A stretch of DNA of 64,000 nt from the NCBI GenBank assembly GCA_021397835.1, contig JAJFZO010000344.1, forward strand, positions 7,068,001 through 7,132,000. Reading direction: 5' to 3'. Shown piece by piece: positions 24,749 to 41,765 of this stretch. The DNA comes from Moringa oleifera. Taxonomy: Eukaryota > Streptophyta > Magnoliopsida > Brassicales > Moringaceae. The notes beneath the pieces were generated by a model. The model did no database searches and was not told the DNA's origin. It worked only from the letters and a program-made list of their open reading frames with translations. The translations under genes and the position numbers were made by a program. The first letter of the stretch is position 1. Every line of letters starts with the position of its first letter.

Positions 24749-26078
24749 AGTAATATAGAAAGTGAGCTAATACTTAGCTTTCTCTATTTTTCTTCTTTCT
24801 TAAATGGGTATTTAGGTTCTTAATCCTAAGCCTCTTTTTACGCTGAGAATATTACTTCTGTTTCTCACATTCATGTAGAAAATGATTGAATAATTTTCAT
24901 GTGAAGCATTAAATTCACATAAATGTGAGAGAAAAAGAGTAATATTCCTCAGGTTATTTAAATTCTTTCCATCAATTTCTCTTTTTTCCCTCTTGTTTCT
25001 AACTGGTTGATCATTTCAGCCTTGGCAGTATATGTAAATTTGGGAAAATACATATTGTTAATGAGACTCTGAGTTAGCGTTGTTGATTTTGTCTCCTCTT
25101 TCTTTTATTTTGGGTGGGTAAAAATTTTCTGCTCCCCCAACTTTATCCTGAATTTTTTATAAGAAAATTTTAAAAATATTTTTATAATTTATAATAATAT
25201 TTATAATTAATTTTTAAAAATTAATTAAAAATTATCATATGTCATAATTTTTTTTAAAATTCAAGGCAATCTTAGTTCTTTACCACCTAATAACAACTAA
25301 GCTTAAGACTAATGATTGTTTATTATAATTAACACACTTTTCCAAATATCTTAATGGCTTTGGTCTATGAGGCCTATCTGCAATCTTAAAGCACCTTAGC
25401 TTTCAAAGAATTAAATAAAACCAGGGAATCTCAGTGATCACAATAATAAATTGACAAGGAGATTAAAAAAATTAACCCAACTCCCTATATTATTAGCTCA
25501 TCATCAAATTAATAATTAAATTTAATAAAACAAGAAAAAACACAAACAATTGCTAGGCTGCCAAGGGTAAGGTTACAGGAATTTTTAAATGACAGAAATA
25601 CCCCAATGGCATGGTGGGCTGAAGCAGTGAGTTGAGAGGCAATGCTAGATGCTTGGAGTACCAAAGAAGACTGGGAGCTGAAAGTTCATGGAATAATGGA
25701 GAGAATAATGGGGACTGTTGTATGCAGAGCTGACAAGCTAGAAAAAGCAACTAAAGAATGTTTTTACAAGGTGGGTTTTGTTATTTCACTTTCAATATCA
25801 GTTTTCTGGTCTCCCAAACAGTAAAAACCTCTCCTTTTTCCTTTGTAATTGTTCATGCTGCATAGAAAAACAAAAAAAAAAAAAAAAAGTTGTCCTGTCT
25901 GTCTCCCCCCCCCATTTTCCTTCTCAGTTACTCCATCTCTCCTGCCTTGAGTACCATGCAACATTCCAAGCATGCTGACCCCACAACATGTCTCTGTAGA
26001 TGGCTGTAATCAAGCAAACAAAGATGAATATGCTCGATTGTAAAAAAGCTCCAAGCAGCAGCACTTTCACCAAGGAAG
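24749..26078. other. Intergenic, convergent, AT-rich with an inverted repeat
   Basis: Lies between the 3' ends of the neprosin gene and the minus-strand JmjC gene. It holds both 3' UTRs, the inverted repeat at 24843-24952, an AT-rich block at about 25140-25260, and an A16 plus C9 homopolymer pair near 25870-25915. No gene seen. Confidence 0.55.
24843..24952. repeat. Inverted repeat (fold-back) downstream of neprosin
   Basis: The left arm (24843-24876) and the reverse complement of the right arm (24917-24952) both run CTGAG, AATATTACT, TTCTCACAT, then T/C-ATGT, with a few mismatches and one- or two-base gaps. The roughly 40-bp loop contains a smaller GAAAAT/ATTTTC pairing. The whole unit is about 110 bp and starts 95 bp after the neprosin stop codon. 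It could be a tiny MITE, a transcript hairpin in the 3' UTR or a small-RNA precursor. I could not find a clear target-site duplication. Confidence 0.6.
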
Positions 26079-29000
26079 CTAAGATTGATTCTTGTCAAGC
26101 AGGTAGGAATCATCCAATCTGTGTGGTGAAATGTTTTCCTGGCTGCCACTGGGTTCTGCAAGAGCATGGTCAATAAATTTAACAAGATCTTCAGGAGTAC
26201 GGATCTGAGGACTACAGTCTGCAAAATCAACCATTGGAGCTTTCTTGGTGTCAAGATTCCAGCTCTGTTGCTCATGGATCATTGCATATGTTCTCCCCAA
26301 ATCCATGCATAATTTGGGAAAGTTGGCATCATCTAGCACTTCTCTCAAATCCAAATAGTTAGAATTTCCAGCCAAACAATCTATGCATTTCATCTCTAAT
26401 GCAATCTTCCTGATAGACGCAAGGTTCAAAGCTAAATGTTTAGCTATACATAACGAACTCAAGCTTGGATCTTCATAATCTTTAAGTAAATTATGAAGTA
26501 GCACCATGTTGGCCAAAGAGAAGCGTGATATGCAGATGAAGAAATCATAAAAGTTCATGCCTGTGAAATAGAGAAGAAATCAACACACGAGCATCGAGTA
26601 TAATACAATACACATTCAGCATGCAAGGCTGACGACATCTGGAATGTGGTGGCATGAAATACAGAATTACTTTTCAACTACATGATCAGCAACTATGCAC
26701 CAGGGGAACTCTTTTCGTTGATGAATTGATTAAGAATGCAAACAACCCAAAGCCGAAAAGAAAACGTAAATTGTAGTTTAATTCTTCATATGAAGTAAGA
26801 TCTTTGCAACCAGAATTAACTTTGCTCAGTGAATTGAGCAACTCTAATCAATATTTAAGACGAATATACAAGGAGAAGAGGCAGATGGCCCAATGAAATC
26901 CAAACTCTAAATTGGGTCTGATATAAGGAATCCAAGTTCAGATTTACCCAAAATTCTATTGTTCATGTATTCAACTCTATGGAATCATCCAGCTAGCTAA
27001 CCCATTTGTGCCACATAGTACTGTAAGTGCTTTAATATAAAAGGTCAAGAACCAGAAATTACTACTCAAAAATAAGAATGACCGCATCATCAAGTTTTAA
27101 GACTTCAATAATGGCAAAACTAACTCAAGGAATTTTGCATGCCAGCTATAGTTCAAAGGATGGAGTTGAACTTGAGGATAATGCAGAGATAAACAACATT
27201 GTGAAGCTCTGTACTGTATGATCTCTTCCATGAACCATCAAAATCACTCTTTCTTTCTAAGGCCAGTTTGGTTTACTCAGCGTCAGAGAACCAAAGTGGG
27301 TTCAGCTCACAGCGTGGCCATGTTTCCATGACAATTAGAAGGAGATGTCAAGTTTTATATATCATGTCTTCACATTAATATCATACCTGTGTTAGCAGCA
27401 AGATTTCGTTGACAAAGAGCCTCAAAATCATCACAGATGTCCCTAATGTCCTCTATGTACTCCTTAGTCTCACTGTAGTCTCTCAATAGTAAATCCCACT
27501 GCAAGGATGAGGAGATTAAGAACATATTCTTCAGTTCCAACAAAAAACTAGTTTCCAGACTTGCAGCCAAAAGGTTACTGTTACATCTTCAACAACTTCA
27601 AGCAGCACTTCACTTACCACCCAAGAAAGGTTGTAGGCATTGAACCAGTTGTGGTTCATAGATATTGTATCTTCCTGGCAGCATTAAGAATAGAGCATGA
27701 GAAAACTACATTTAAATCTCTAAAACCCTGAGAGAGAGAGAGAGAGAGGGAGTACAAGGCACCAAATTATGAACTTGATGATACCAGCCACTGGGTACAA
27801 AGATAATTTCACCATGTTCTTGAACGCACTCCAACCAGATGGCCTGAACAACATGCATGAACACAAAAACATATAAGCCAAAGTACAAGGATAAGATGAA
27901 GTGAATATCAAAATCATCTTCAAAATCAGTTTTGCCAATTTACCTTTCTAAATCCGGGAAATTTTGCTTCACTAACATCTTCAAAGATGTTATACACACA
28001 ACTTTTCATGTTCCTGAAGTAAACAGAAACCAAAATAAGAAATAACAAAATTTAAAGACATGTCAAGTAGAAAGAAGGTTATATGACATCACGTTTACCA
28101 ACTAGAGAAAATATAAACCGATCAAATTCCCAGAGAAGTTGAGATACATCAGGAAGCACTATCAGATGGACCAAAGTTTATCTTATTCTGTGAAGTGCTT
28201 CAGTTTTAGTTACATCTGGCAACAAGATTTACTCAAATAGCAGCCAGTGTTCTAAGATTAAGTTTTAACATGACAAGATGAAATTGTGAATGATGGGGTG
28301 GAAACGCCACTTGAGATGATCAAGGATAAATTAGGCTTGGTTATGAATTTTTGGGAAATGGATAAATATGGTGTAAATGGGGTGCATTCGGCGGAGCTAT
28401 TAGAACTCCTATTATGTAATTAATTTTGTACAGGGCAGCACACCCTTAGTGCTCCATGTATACTAATACAATTTTGTTTCTGTTCAAAAAAAAAAAAAAA
28501 AGAGAGAGAGAGATTATCTGTCTCACATTCTTAACTAGTTGGAACATATTGGAAGATGGATGTGTTTTTGTTATGGAAAGAAGTCACATGTATACCTGTC
28601 AAAGACAAGATGACTTTGACAAGAAGGAAGAAAAAGCCATTTTTTCTTCCCACAAACATTTGCTGACCAACTATATGACCTGAAAACATCAGCATGGAGA
28701 GGCGTCCAAGATCCTGCATAAATTATTAGAATTTGATTAGCTTCATGCAGGCTAAACATTCAACCAAAACAAAAATGTAGGTGAATAACTGTCCAAAGTG
28801 AATAGAAACAAGATTTATCTATATCTAAAAAGAAAGAAAAAGAGTTTATCACATCTGCGCTCAAACCTTTTGCTCCCATATAAACAAAACGATAGTCAGA
28901 GCAACTTATTTCATTATTCTCTTGATAAGTGTCAGAATCCATATGCATACGGTAACTGTCGAGATAGATGTTCAGCCAGTCATCACAAAAAAACAGCGGA

Positions 29001-30399
29001 GTTCTGTATGCTAAATATTCTGGGTACTCCTGAGAATCAGATTGGAAATGAGAAGAGAACAAGTGAGACATCTGACCCACCAATATCCTGACATATTCAC
29101 CTCTGACCCAAGAGTGGCAAGGTGAAAAACACACCACAGAAGTTGAGATGTTGCACATATTTACCATTTTTTTAAGTAGAAGTACCTTATAGAAAGAAAG
29201 GAGGCAATGACAGTAAGAGACAAACAAGTGAGAGATCTGGTAGTTAAATATCACCCATCAAATACTAAGATTATCAAATTCTCACAGTCCTTGCATTTAC
29301 AATATAAAATCTACAGGCTTATCTTTAGCCAGTATCTTCAGCAACAACTATAACAAGCCAACTTGCCACAGCAACAATACAGGCAAACGAGACTTGTTAA
29401 CTCCCAAATGCACCAAGTAAATACTAAATGCATTGAACATTTTGTACGCTCGTTAAATATACAAAATCTCATTAAATTAATAGTAATGTAGGGCCTCTTG
29501 ATGATTACTGCTTGTCAAAAATGAATGTCACAGTTACAGCGGAAAACAAGGCAAAGGAATATTATCTATTTCATCAACAAGAAACTAACATGAACTTTTA
29601 ACACATACCTTCACAAAATGCCAGTCCTTCAAATAGAGAACAGCCTCGCTATTCCCACAACAGTCGGAATCATTATTATGTTCTTCTGCAGAATCCTTAG
29701 GCCAGTGGCTTACAAACTCAGAAACAGACATCTCCACTCTTTTCTGATCTGTAAATTCTCTAGTACCACAATCTGCTACCTTTATATGAAGAAATATGGC
29801 AGTTTTGAGAAAAGTAAACCAGGAAAATTAAACCAACATCAAATCAATTAAAAGAAGTAATGTATTAGCGTGTTAAACACTGCAAGCTTGAGCTGCCTGA
29901 TTCTACTTAAACTCAAAAAGAACTTCAGACGGCATATTTCCAATCATTTCTATAGAACAGAACATCAAGTATGAAAGAATTCATTCATCATTACCTCCTC
30001 TGTTCTTTGTTATTCTCAGAAACAACACAACTAATAACTGTGGTTAAACTTATCTTAGAATCATTTGAACAAACATAATCAATCATCACAAAGGCAGGTG
30101 AAATAGACATGAAGCAACAACAAAACAAATTAACACAGACACGTCCACTAAGACTCAAAATCAACTACAAAATTAACGCTCTTAAATACCTGGACTTTGG
30201 ACTTGCCAAAATGGGTAGCGAAGAACTGGAGATTTGGGTGCCCATCATCCCTGACCCAATCTAGGCAAGCTCTCCAGTCATCCACAACACCCGTTAGTAC
30301 TACTGGTTGGTTCTTGGATAAATATCTCTCCACAAACTCACTGTAACTCAGTTCTTTACTGTTTACTTTCTCTATTTGGCCTCCGATTCTGATCCTCAT
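26079..30399 (-). CDS. JMJD4-type JmjC 2-oxoglutarate/Fe(II) oxygenase
   Basis: Nine exons (30399-30190, 29779-29609, 29029-28867, 28713-28596, 28013-27944, 27843-27763, 27674-27618, 27498-27387, 26560-26079) encode 487 residues. The order matches animal JMJD4: YSEFVERYLSKNQPVVLTG near the start, LYLKDWHFVK, FFCDDWLN, DYRFVYMGAKGSWTPLHADVFRSYSWSANVCGKKKW, FVPSGWYHQVHNLEDTISMNHNW. The iron ligands are visible: His188 and Asp190 in LHADVF and His266 in GWYHQV. Human JMJD4 hydroxylates a lysine of release factor eRF1; plant substrates are inferred only. The C-terminal 190 residues are plant-specific and largely helical. The start at 30399 fits the family; an in-frame ATG at 30645 would add 82 basic residues. 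It is divergent from CDC48. Confidence 0.9.
27731..27749 (+). repeat. Short (AG)n tract in a JMJD4 intron
   Basis: Nine or so AG units in the intron between exons 6 and 7 of the JmjC gene. On the gene's own strand this reads CT and lies upstream of no annotated acceptor; simple microsatellite. Confidence 0.8.
28250..28501 (+). mobile_element. Possible retroposon 3' end in JMJD4 intron 4
   Basis: Within the intron 28014-28595 a non-AT-rich block on the plus strand (opposite to the gene) ends in an A16 run at 28486-28501 and then an AG tract. A unique sequence running into poly(A) inside an intron is what a 5'-truncated LINE or a SINE leaves. I recognise no coding motif and no clear target-site duplication, so it may instead be ordinary intron followed by a homopolymer. 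Confidence 0.3.
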
Positions 30400-31189
30400 T
30401 TTTTCTCTTGCAGCCCTTCGCCTGACTTTTGATTGAGCGAACGAGGGCCTGGCTGACCTGGCCGATTTCTGCCAAGAGAATGCTAGCGGTGAGGTACCTA
30501 CCGAATAGGCATATTTATATACCCGATCACTTAAGTGGATCGTGATTTTTTGGGTTCGGTTTACGAATCGTGAGATACATTTGGACAGGTTTACCAGTTG
30601 GGCCTTCTTCTGTATAGACCATGCTCTGTTCCTACTCAGCTTCATGTCGATGCAACTTTTCTTTGTTTTACCTTTTCTTTTCCTAAACTTAACAAAAAGG
30701 CTACGTCAAAATTCCAGACAAGAATTTCTATGTGTAGAGAGAGAGAGAGAGAGAGAGAGATCTATAAATTCCTTGGCCCTGTTGAGGAAGGAGGAGTGGG
30801 TGACGCCTTCATGCTCATCATAACTCAAGGTGGCATGGCAGAAGCTGATTGGCTGCATGACCAGGTGGAGAGAAACCATCCGAAGAAGCCCTTGTACGGG
30901 AACCTGCTGTGCCGCGTTACTCTTTTGGTCTGGTTGGATGTTACTCGTGTCCTCAACAAAGTCCAAATTCTTTTCTCTGTGAACAGGGTGTTCGAAACGC
31001 AACCAAATGACAAATTCACAATCGAACTCGAAACAATTTCTCTTCTTTTCTCATTAACATGTATGTCTACTAAACACACTGTGCCTCTCCTCCCTTGACC
31101 TTTACGCCTACACTATTCGACCAGTTTAAGCTCGAGTTCAGAAAAGAGAGAAGTCAAGCCCAAATAATCAAATCAGAACAAGGGATCCC
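30400..31189. promoter_or_regulatory. Divergent promoter region between JMJD4 and CDC48
   Basis: About 790 bp lie between start codons that point away from each other. It contains an (AG)n tract at 30736-30760 and is not AT-rich by the standard of this window. In the JMJD4 direction the frame stays open for 82 codons upstream of the chosen start (to 30645). It should hold both 5' UTRs; shared regulation is inferred from layout only. Confidence 0.5.
30736..30760 (+). repeat. (AG)n microsatellite in the JMJD4/CDC48 promoter
   Basis: Twenty-five bases of AG dinucleotide about 340 bp from the JMJD4 start and 430 bp from the CDC48 start. Confidence 0.9.
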
Positions 31190-35256
<4,067 letters not shown>

Positions 35257-37819
35257 ACTGAAGACCAGTTCAAGGGCTCAGAAATTGGATAACATCTACC
35301 ATGCTGAAGCACAGCATGAATGTTGAGCCTTATGTTTAGAGCTTATTACCATGTTCTTGGTGTTCCTAGCTCTGTGGGAATTTTGTTGTAACTTAAGATG
35401 ATTACCTGAGTGGAGATTGATCTTGCAAAGTGGTGTAAAAAAGCCTAATCTGTGTCTTTCTTTAAGCTTGAGACAAGTTGTTCATTTGATCAAATATCAT
35501 GAACCTCCCAGAAAGTTTTGGTTGTATTGCATTCAGACTTCTCTCTTGCGCTGAAAATGAAAATTGTGCAAACCCAAGTGGTTTTTTTCTTTTCGGAGCT
35601 ACTGCTGCTTTAAACCAGGGTGGTAAACTTGTTCCCTCCCCAAGCAGCAGAGACAAATCACAGGTAATCTAATGGAGGATTATTTATTAGAACAGAAAAT
35701 CTGAAAACTTTTAACGTGAATTTGAGGTAAATTTTATTAAATAATCAATTAATTAATTGCAAAAAAAATTGAAAAAAATTAAAGTAATTTTTTTAAAAAA
35801 TGATTAGTTCATAAGATTTATATTAAAAAAAAAAAAACCTAAAACCTTGGCAAGGTCATATTGCTTTAGTACACACTTAGTTAAAGGGTGAAATCATTTC
35901 ACCAAGATATTAGTTGATTTCAATTTATCTTGATTTTGTTAGAACCAATCTTATTTATGATGTATATTGAATCAAAAAAATTTTTATTGATATTAATTAA
36001 GAATTTAACAAAATAAATAATTAATATTTTTTATTGATATAATAAATTACAAAAATATTTTTTATTTTTAAAATGTTAAATACGCTTTTAAATAAAAAAT
36101 GATATTTATGATATTAGAATTATAATATGTGATATAATAAAAAAATATAAAAATAACAACTGACCTGGGCGAGGCATTGGTCGCGAAAGCGAGAAAGACA
36201 GCAGCTTTTTATTAAGGAGTGGGTCCCGTGGGACATGACCTGGGCGCATGTGGTGGACCCTACAAGGAGCTTCACAACATCACAGAGAATCTTCAGCGTG
36301 TTTTTTTTTAATTTGTCTCTGCAATGGTTTTTCTTTGCGGTAAAATGCTTTTCATTATTCACACCACACCTTAGATTTTCTCACGTGTCGTACTCCTCCC
36401 TGGGACCACTCCACTTGTACTCACGCTCTGTACCCTGCCTCTTCCCGCTTTTCTCCGCACGTGCTTCAAGTGCCCCATACCGAGTGCCGCCCCCACCGGC
36501 AGAGGCATCTTCTCCGTTCTTGTAAGGTAGCGTCATCCATTTCTGATGCCCATAACTTACTAAAATTTCTTAATAATTTCATCACCCATCTATTCAAAAA
36601 ATTGGAACTTTCTATATGTTCAAAATGGTTTATTTTTATTTTTATAAAATATTGTTTATTTTTATGATTGTCATATAATTTTATTTTTAAAATTTAATCT
36701 CAAAAAATATTATAAATTAAAAATTATATTATATTTAATTAATAAATATTTATTCGATGTAAGATAATATGTTAGTATACAAAATACTATTCATTTTATA
36801 ACAAAACTGCAAAATTTTTGTAATTTTAGAATGCATTTGTTTACTTCATAGTAATCAAATAGTTTTATTATGTTAAAGTGCATATTTAGAAATTAATGTT
36901 TTAAAAAATACATATTTAAATTTTAAAAATTGCATAATTACTTTAGAATTTTTTGTAACAGTAATTTAAATATTTTTAGTATCTACAAAAATTTTCAAAT
37001 TAAAATTTTATTTTAAAATATCTTTAATTTAAATATTTTTAACTTTTAAATATTTTAATAAAATTAAATTTAAATTAAATTAATAAATTAATATTTTATA
37101 AAATATAAAAATTTAATTGATAATATAAGATATATATTAAAGTTTTATAAATTTTTATTTTTAAAATTTTTATATGTTTATTTTAAGTTAATATTAATTT
37201 TAACAATATATTAATAATCTGCATGAGGATGTCATTCAATTACTACAATATCCTCAATGTGCTTAAATGTTGGATGTGAGAGATTGGTTGGGCTTTGATT
37301 AAGCATTAATGTTGTCCACAAAATCTAGTATGTTGTGTGTCTGATCACGTGGTGGGGGCCTAGACGGTTGCATGCAGCCAAGGGAAACACCTTATCCTCA
37401 AATAATTACAGAGAGAGGAAGCGAGTGGGTGAGTGGTGTGTGTGTGTGTGTGTTGAGGGGGGGCGGGGGGCCGGTCCTAGACGCAGCCAATCATTACTAC
37501 CAATCTACCCTTCGCCCTCTCTCCTTTTCACAATCCCCAACCATCCTCAAACATCTATCCTGTCATGGAATTGACAGAAAATGACTTGACGATGAAGCAA
37601 CCCCTTTCTTGTTCCTTCTCCTATGTCTAATTCGGACACAAAGCATCAGATCTCGAACACAACCAAATGATTCTACACCCTCCTTCAATGAATTTAACCG
37701 TACCCATTGAAATGCTGCTATACACTCTGTTGAAGAACATACTCTTTGCTACATTTTTACAAACACCCTACCTGCATCGATGATCAAACAAATATGAATC
37801 GTGATGAGGGAAATAGGAA
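35257..37819. other. Intergenic, convergent, AT-rich
   Basis: Lies between the 3' ends of CDC48 and the minus-strand receptor kinase. Near-pure A/T blocks occupy about 35690-36150 and 36560-37220. A normal-composition island at 36160-36560 and one at 37240-37800 contain short frames without family features. A (GT)n tract is at about 37436-37453, followed by a G-rich run. Confidence 0.55.
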
Positions 37820-40800
37820 TTATTGTTGTTGTTGATTTCTCGGGGTGTAATTAGCTGATGATGACGAGTAAGCAAGGGAGCAGTTCGAGGAGCCTTGGAG
37901 GAGTAGCAACTGAGCTGGGGTCACCGGGGCAGACGAGGAATACGACGGAGTCTCTGTCTTTTGGGTCGTGGGTGACTTGTGGGCCTCGCCGCCTGAGGCG
38001 GGTTCGTGCCGGATTCCTTTCAACAAGGCCGCTACGTCCTTCATCGTGGGGCGGTCTTCCGGGCGGTTGCTTGTGCAGAGGAGGGAGATGCCTAGAGCTT
38101 GAAGCATCTCCTGTATTTGGGTGTCGGGATGGCCTTGTAACTTCGGGTCGAGGATCTCAACTGGGTCCTTCTTGCTTTTTAGGTGGTCTCTTACCCACTG
38201 GATCACATGTTGGCCGTCGGGGAATGATGGGTCCACCGGTTTCTTCCCGGAGATTATCTCTAACAACACCACTCCGTAGCTGTAAACGTCGCTCTTCTCT
38301 GTGATCTTCAGCATGCAAGCATACTCTGTCCAGAGCACAAACAGAATCAATCAAAAAGACCGTTCACAATTTGACAACAACCATGACGTCATTAGATATA
38401 CAGTAGAAGATGAGACGGAAAGATATGAAGAGGATAACGAACAAACGAGACAAATGGATTAAAGCCTATAATTGAGCCGACATGATAAAATCGTAGCAAG
38501 ATTTAGCTAAAACGCCCGATAAGTGCACATGCGAGTCACTGTAATGGCAGAGACAAGATAAGCAGTTAACAGAAATCTTGCTTGAAGTCTCATCAATGGC
38601 ACTGCTCATGGATGTGATTACCCGTCTATCATATTCAGCTAATATGGTGATTATCTGATTAATTAGTCTAATTAATGATTATTACAATATCATTCTTAAT
38701 AAATCCAAATTGTTATAATTAATCAAAAAAATTTAATATTAATTATAACGGAAAAGAAAAGCAGCCATGAACAGCAGCAGGCAGCAAATCAACAGATGGA
38801 ATAACGATGACGAGATCTCACCTGGTGCAATGTAGCCGTAGGACCCAGCGAACTGTGGGTTCGCTGAGAATGAACCGTTGTTATCCTCTTCCACCAGTCG
38901 AGCGAGGCCGAAATCGGCCAAGCAAGCTTCGTATCGGTCTCCCAACAGGATGTTATGGGCCTTCACATCTCGGTGTAATATCGGTGGTACGCAATCGTGG
39001 TGAAGATAAGCTAAACCCTCTGCCACGTCTAAGGCTATCTTGAATCTCGTTTCCCATTCAAGTGATGCTCCGCATCCTTCATGCAACAAGGCGCCCAATG
39101 TACCGTTCGTCATGTAATCGTAGAATAGAAGTTTCGTTTTCCTGTTCGCACCCCACCCCAGTAATCGGACGATATTTCGGTGTCGAATTCTTGCCAGAGT
39201 CGCGATTTCGGACGAAAATGCCCCGGCAGATACTTTCTCCGATGAACGGAATCTCTTCACGGCGATGATTAGTCCGGATGGGAGTGTTACTTTGTAAACG
39301 ACCCCCGATCGGCCTCGGCCGAGGACGCTGCCAGCTGTAAGGCTACTTGTCACGTCTGCTATGGACAATTCCAGTTTCTGGAACAGAGTGATCTCCCATG
39401 GTGGGCCCATTTCTACGTCATCATCTCGGTCTATGTCGTTGTGGGCTCCTGAACCCTGCCTCTTGGGTCCGAGGATGATGTAAAGCGCCGCCAGGAGAAG
39501 GGCGCACGCAGCACACAGAAGCACCACCATTGCCACACGTGCAGCAGTAGTGCGTCGAGAAGCGTCCCCTCCCTTACTCCAGTCGTCCGAGGCGCAATGG
39601 TTTCCGGAGAAGCAGAGGGATGGGTTCTCAGCAAGGACGCTGAGTGGAAGCTTCGAGAAAAACGGCGTCTCTGGCACGCGCCCTGAGAAGTTGTTGTGCG
39701 AGATGTTGAGGACCACAAGGTTCTGCATGTCCGCGAGGTAACGGAGGTCACCAGAGAGTTGGTTGTGCGAAAGGTCTAACATGCCTAACCTGTCCAACGC
39801 CATAAACTCCGCCGGAATCACGCCGGAGAGCTGGTTCCAGCTCAGATTGAGAGCAATCTCTAGCGCCGGAATCTTCCCCAAGCTAGCTGGAATGTTCCCC
39901 GAGAACTCATTCTGGCTCAAGTCAAGTAACTGCAGCTTCCCGCAAGAACCGAGTTGACTCGGGATGGACCCAGAAAATCGATTCTTTCCCAGGACAAGTT
40001 TAGTAAGTGAACTCAGCGAACCCAGACTTGGATTCAGTGTTCCTTCAATCAAATTATCGGACAAATCAACAAACTGAAGGGATACAAGTTTACTCAAACT
40101 CCCCGGCAAATTACCGCCTATAGAATTTGAATGCAAGTCAAGAAAAGTAAGGTTCTGGCAACCGGAGATCTCCTCAGGTATGACTCCGGTCAGTCGATTG
40201 GACCCGATGTCCAAGAAACTCAACCTTTTTAAATTGCCAATCTGTGGAGGAACCGCTCCGGTTAGCTGGTTATTGCTGGCGCGAAAGCGGATCAAGGACG
40301 AGCAGTTTCCTATCTCCGGGGGTATCTGACCCGAGAGATTGTTCGAGAGGAGCAGGAGCTTGTTCAGTTTCTGGAGCTGGAAGATTCCTTTGGGAATGGG
40401 AGCCGTCAATTGGTTTTGAGAGAGATCCATGGCTTCGAGATTCCGGCAGTTGGAAATGGAGGTTGGGATGCTGCCTTGGAGCTTGTTCTGCCATAGAAAC
40501 AAGAGGGTAAGATTGGACAAGTTGCCCAACTCAGGGGGTATTGAGCCAGTGATCTGATTGTTGTCAAGCTCGATGTGAGTTATCCTCAAACAGTTGCCGA
40601 GTTGCGCCGGGATTTCGCCCGAGATTTGGTTGACGCTCAACTGGAGTTCTTCGAGCGAGCTTAGGTTCCCGAACGTCTGAGGAATGCTGCCTGTCAAGGA
40701 ATTCATTGATATGTCAATGACTTGCAGCTGGTTGCAGTTCCCGAGCTCGGGAGGAATGGTGCCCACCAAGTTATTTTGCCAAAGCAACAGGTTCCGCAGG

Positions 40801-41684
40801 TTTCTTAGATTGCCCATTCCGCTGGAAATGGATCCTGAGAGCGAGTTTTCATACAGGTAGATGTTTTGGAGCTCTGTGCAATCGCCGACCTCTGGTGGGA
40901 TTGGGCCGGAGAGGTAAGCAGTGTAGATTGCGATGGTTTGGAGTCTCTTTAGGCGGCCGAGGCTAGAAGGAAGGAATCCCGATATGCTCGTCTCCGCTAG
41001 GCCTAAGATGACCATATTAGTGCAGTTGCCTATCTCTTCAGGCAGAGGGCCCTCCATGTTCTGGTTGCCACCAGCTCTGATCCCTTCAAGGTTCTTCAGG
41101 TTCCCTATACTGCTCGGGATTCCACCGCTTAGGTGATTGTCGTATAGAGTCAGCCATTTCAAGCTTGTCAGATTCCCAATTTGCACCGGAATCGATCCCT
41201 CAAGTTGATTGGTGTTGAGATAGAGTTCTTCAAGCTCGAGCAAGTTGCAGAGCTCACTCGGAATTTCGCCTGTTAAGGCATTGTCACTCAAGTCCAGGCA
41301 GCTCAACTGGGTAAGCACACCAATTTCTTTCGGGATTGAACCAGTGAGATTCGTTCCAGACAAAACCAGTTTCTTCAGTGACAGCAATGAAGTGAAATTG
41401 GAAGGGACACTTCCAGCCAAATCGGCATACCTCAAATCCAATTCCACCACTTCATTGATGTGATTGCAAGTGATACCAAACCACCCACATGGAATCATAT
41501 CGCCCGGGTTCCAACTATCCAAGACCTGAAACGACCCATTCAAGCTTCTCTTCCATGAAAGAAGGGCTTCACCTTGTGGGTTCACGGCAAACGCTGTATC
41601 AGAGAAAACAGAGAAAACCAGAAGGGAAAAGCAGAGCACGAGGGAGGAGGAAGAGGAGAAGAGGGTCCATGGATTTACAGGCAT
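37820..41684 (-). CDS. LRR receptor-like kinase, subfamily XI (RGI/SKM-like)
   Basis: Two exons, 41684-38822 and 38325-37820, encode 1122 residues. A signal peptide (residues 1-34) is followed by a capping LLSWKRSLNG...PCGWFGITC motif and more than twenty 24-residue leucine-rich repeats, with LxGxIPxxxGN phrases, to about residue 690. A membrane helix comes next (MVVLLCAACALLLAALYII), then a kinase domain. That domain has GRGRSGVV near 789, AVK Lys near 810, HRDVK near 904 and DFG near 924, so it is an RD-class, apparently active kinase. The splice falls inside the activation-segment APE, as in subfamily XI relatives. The ectodomain phrases AETSISG, AIYTAYLSGPIPPE and LLLWQNNLVGTIPPELGN resemble peptide-hormone receptors of the RGI and At5g56040 types. 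The tail ends GSSNCSLAYSSSS then NQQQQ. The ligand is not readable. An in-frame ATG at 41765 would add 27 residues before the signal peptide. Confidence 0.92.
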
Positions 41685-41765
41685 TACAACTAAGCTACAA
41701 ACTCCAACGAGAGGAACAGAGAAGGGTTTGAGCCTAGGGAGGAGGAAAAATAGGAGAGAAACCAA

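Noticed and set aside
30598..31098. 166-codon plus-strand frame upstream of CDC48
   Set aside because: It is driven by the AG repeat and a stop-poor promoter region; no family motif and no splice link into CDC48.
36431..36455. Stretch sharing the core CTGCCTCTTCCC with miR408
   Set aside because: Only 12 bases agree, the flanking bases differ from miR408 and no complementary arm is seen nearby.
37858..38304. 148-codon plus-strand frame
   Set aside because: It is the antisense of the high-G+C second exon of the receptor kinase and has no features of its own.
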